Shown one piece after another: positions 62,616-64,000 of a stretch of DNA of 64,000 nt (the first letter of the stretch is position 1; each line of letters opens with the position of its first letter). Under the pieces are notes generated by a model that had not been told where the DNA came from, did no database searches, and saw nothing but the letters and a program-made list of their open reading frames with translations. The DNA comes from CAWGHZ01 sp963822575 (GTDB lineage Bacteria > Pseudomonadota > Alphaproteobacteria > MPNO01 > DASWLB01). A program made the position numbers and the translations under genes. The stretch spans positions 868,001 through 932,000 of the forward strand of contig CAWGHZ010000007.1 of the NCBI GenBank assembly GCA_963822575.1. Reading direction: 5' to 3'.

Positions 62616-63002
62616 ATGAACCGGCTTCGCAATCCGCCATCCATCGCCGCGCCACAGGGTCAATACAGCCATTCGGTGGAGGCGCCCACCGGCTCACGCA
62701 CGCTCTACGTCGCGGGCCAGGTCGGCGTCGACGCGAACGGAAAGCTCGCCGACGATTTCGCCGGCCAGGCGGAGAATGCGTTCCGCAACCTCGCCGCCGT
62801 GCTGGCCGACGCGGGCATGGGCTGGAACGACGTGGTGAAGGTCACCACCTTCCTGACCAGCCGCGACGACGCGCCGGCGTTGCGCGAAACCCGCGCGCGC
62901 CACATGGGCGACCACAAGCCTGCCGCGACCTTGCTGATCGTCGCCGGACTCGCCGATCCGCGCTTCAAGATCGAGGTCGAGCTGATCGCCGCGAAGGGCT
63001 GA
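62616..63002 (+). CDS. RidA/YjgF-family enamine/imine deaminase
   Basis: 128 residues, the usual size of this trimeric family. Seen: GSRTLYVAGQVGVDANGKLA, NAFRNLAAVLADAGMGWNDV, and the C-terminal KPAATLLIVAGLADPRFKIE with the Glu of VEVELIA. The usual active-site Arg position near the end (P-x-R) is Arg in DPRFK, here shifted to Ala-Asp-Pro-Arg, so catalytic competence is likely but not certain. RidA proteins hydrolyse reactive 2-aminoacrylate and related imines. RBS gacagggaggaccgcc before ATG 62616. Confidence 0.88.
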   Translation: MNRLRNPPSIAAPQGQYSHSVEAPTGSRTLYVAGQVGVDANGKLADDFAGQAENAFRNLAAVLADAGMGWNDVVKVTTFLTSRDDAPALRETRARHMGDHKPAATLLIVAGLADPRFKIEVELIAAKG

Positions 63003-63017
63003 GGCCCGGCCGCGCCG

Positions 63018-63338
63018 TCAGCGGACCAGCGGCCCCGCGCTGCAATGGACGATGTCGGGGCCGCCGACCCGGCCGGAGCCGCGCACGCCGCATGCCTTGA
63101 CCTGGCCGTCGGCGTCGATCAGCCACAACAGGGTTCCGCCCGCGACGGCGGTGACCGCGGGCGGTGCCGCCTCGGGCGCGCGCACTTCTGCCAGGGCGGG
63201 CGTGCCGCGCAGGATGGTGATATGACCGTTCGCCGTTTGCGGCGCCCCGCCGCGCAGCACCGTCACGCCGGCCGCCCCGGCCGGCATGGCGAGTGACATC
63301 GAAAGCGCGGCCGCGGCCGCGAGTGCCGTCCACCTCAT
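63018..63338 (-). CDS. Small secreted protein, unknown
   Basis: 106 residues from ATG 63338 (aggaaaggatcg in front); upstream in-frame starts add non-signal residues. Signal peptide MRWTALAAAAALSMSLAMPA (cleavage after AGA-AG), then a ~75-residue mature domain with two Cys (KACGVRG; IVHCSAG) that could form a disulfide. Repeated TVLRGG/TILRGT pattern near the N-terminus. No family recognised. Convergent with ridA, 15 bp apart. Confidence 0.7.
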   Translation of the reverse strand: MRWTALAAAAALSMSLAMPAGAAGVTVLRGGAPQTANGHITILRGTPALAEVRAPEAAPPAVTAVAGGTLLWLIDADGQVKACGVRGSGRVGGPDIVHCSAGPLVR

Positions 63339-63466
63339 CGTTCGATCCTTTCCTGCCTCCGGCGCTTGGCGCGCCTTGGCGTCTATCCTACCACGATTGA
63401 CCGAATCCGGCGGGTTGGGCGATGCTGGCCCATCCAAGCGGCGCGTCCGCGCCCGCCAATCCGGGA

Positions 63467-63907
63467 ATGAAGATGATCAAGATCACCGACGACATGCGCG
63501 CCTTCGTCAACAACGCGCTGGCCGACGGCGTGCCGTGCCTGGTCGGCACGGTTGGCGAGGACGGCTGGCCCAGCGTCGGCCCGAAGGGCAGCGTGCTGGT
63601 CTACGACGACCGGACGCTCGCCTATTGGGAGCGCGCGCATCGCAGCTCGATCGAAAACCTGCGCAGGAACCCGAAGGTGGTTGTGTACTACCGCAACATG
63701 GCCGCGGCGCAGAAGCTCGGCGGCGGCGGCGCGCTCCGCTTCTACGGCACCGCGGAGCTGCACCCGCAGGGCCCGACGCGCGAGAAGGTGCGCCCGATGG
63801 TGGTCGCCGCCGAGATCGAGAAGGACCCGGAGAACAAGGGCATCGCCGTCCTGATCCACGTCGACCGGATCACCAATCTCGGCGGGCAGGTGCTGCAAAG
63901 CTGCTGA
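63467..63907 (+). CDS. Pyridoxamine 5'-phosphate oxidase-fold flavoprotein
   Basis: 146 residues from ATG 63467; an in-frame start at 63422 is possible. Split-barrel FMN-binding fold: CLVGTVGEDGWPSVGPKGSV, AYWERAHRSSIENLRRNPKV, VYYRNMAAAQ, LRFYGTAELH. The family includes small flavin reductases and heme/F420-related enzymes; true PNPO is longer, so this is not pdxH. A single-domain homologue of unknown substrate. Confidence 0.85.
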   Translation: MKMIKITDDMRAFVNNALADGVPCLVGTVGEDGWPSVGPKGSVLVYDDRTLAYWERAHRSSIENLRRNPKVVVYYRNMAAAQKLGGGGALRFYGTAELHPQGPTREKVRPMVVAAEIEKDPENKGIAVLIHVDRITNLGGQVLQSC

Positions 63908-63912
63908 CCGAG

Positions 63913-64000
63913 GTGCGTGCCCGAGTCCCGCTTGCGCGGCGCGTGGCCGCAGTCGCAGTCGCGCTGCTGGCCGCCGGCTGCATTGCCCGCGCCGGACCGC
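63913..64000 (+). CDS. Putative lipoprotein, 3' end outside window
   Basis: The window ends inside this frame. From GTG 63913 (gaccga in front, five bases after the previous stop): VRARVPLARRVAAVAVALLA then AGCIARAG. A basic N-terminus, a hydrophobic stretch and the lipobox LLAAGC fit a type II signal. Only 29 codons are visible. Confidence 0.4.
   Translation, partial: MRARVPLARRVAAVAVALLAAGCIARAGP

Overview
The window is about 70% G+C and reads as chromosome of an alphaproteobacterium. The evidence is an HWE-type histidine kinase behind a promoter matching the EcfG general-stress consensus, a DUF4170 protein, the ubiA / rsmE / gshA neighbourhood, and alphaproteobacterial-style tRNA-Gly. I cannot name a genus. 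Several traits suggest an environmental, metabolically broad organism: a PEP-CTERM protein with a sigma-54 promoter, a group 3b-like NiFe hydrogenase, aromatic-ring dioxygenases, and a very large secreted PKD/RHS pair.

Layout. 1-12215: the 3' part of an RHS/YD-repeat gene and a ~3200-residue secreted multidomain protein (FG-GAP, PKD, jelly-roll-like, alpha/alpha-toroid, FN3). 12356-14240: tonB and an outer-membrane-barrel gene with a near-perfect sigma-54 promoter. 14628-18305: a Rieske oxygenase, a UbiA-like membrane prenyltransferase (EboC type) and a convergent phosphodiesterase-family protein (EboF type). 18367-19398: a PEP-CTERM protein whose promoter region matches that of the outer-membrane gene. 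19484-33023: a tightly packed run of twelve genes. It holds a radical SAM protein with a non-standard cysteine motif, an O-methyltransferase, a YdjY-domain protein, a secreted alpha/alpha-toroid protein, membrane proteins, a MoxR ATPase, a DUF58 protein, a BatA-like protein and a VWA protein. 33260-39075: an MFS pump, class II fumarase and a two-repeat M16 peptidase. 39271-44358: a soluble NiFe hydrogenase operon with a cNMP-binding protein and a maturation protease. 44306-49875: a four-gene minus-strand operon (gentisate dioxygenase, GH42-like protein, LOG protein, MBL-fold RNase-like protein). 50019-52465: two tandem paralogous MFS transporters. 52486-55515: a gutted adenylate cyclase, an HWE kinase, a receiver without its phospho-acceptor Asp, tRNA-Gly(CCC) and an archaeal-type riboflavin kinase. 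55646-55757: a repeat array with a mean period of 10.5 bp. 55832-63907: an extradiol dioxygenase, small proteins, ubiA, rsmE, gshA, an EF-hand protein, RidA and a PNPOx-fold protein. A lipoprotein gene runs off the end.

Five long genes (PKD protein, BatA-like, MBL protein, GH42-like, HWE kinase) are each interrupted by a one-base shift. Four fit a single extra base in a short homopolymer, which points to sequencing or assembly error rather than true pseudogenes. They are annotated as single genes with the shift position given.

The two most interesting signals are (a) the shared '17-bp box + sigma-54 promoter' module in front of the PEP-CTERM gene and the outer-membrane gene, with matching 73-74 bp spacing, and (b) the twelve-gene radical SAM / methyltransferase / toroid / MoxR-VWA cluster, which looks like an envelope-directed modification or assembly system that I do not recognise as a characterised pathway.
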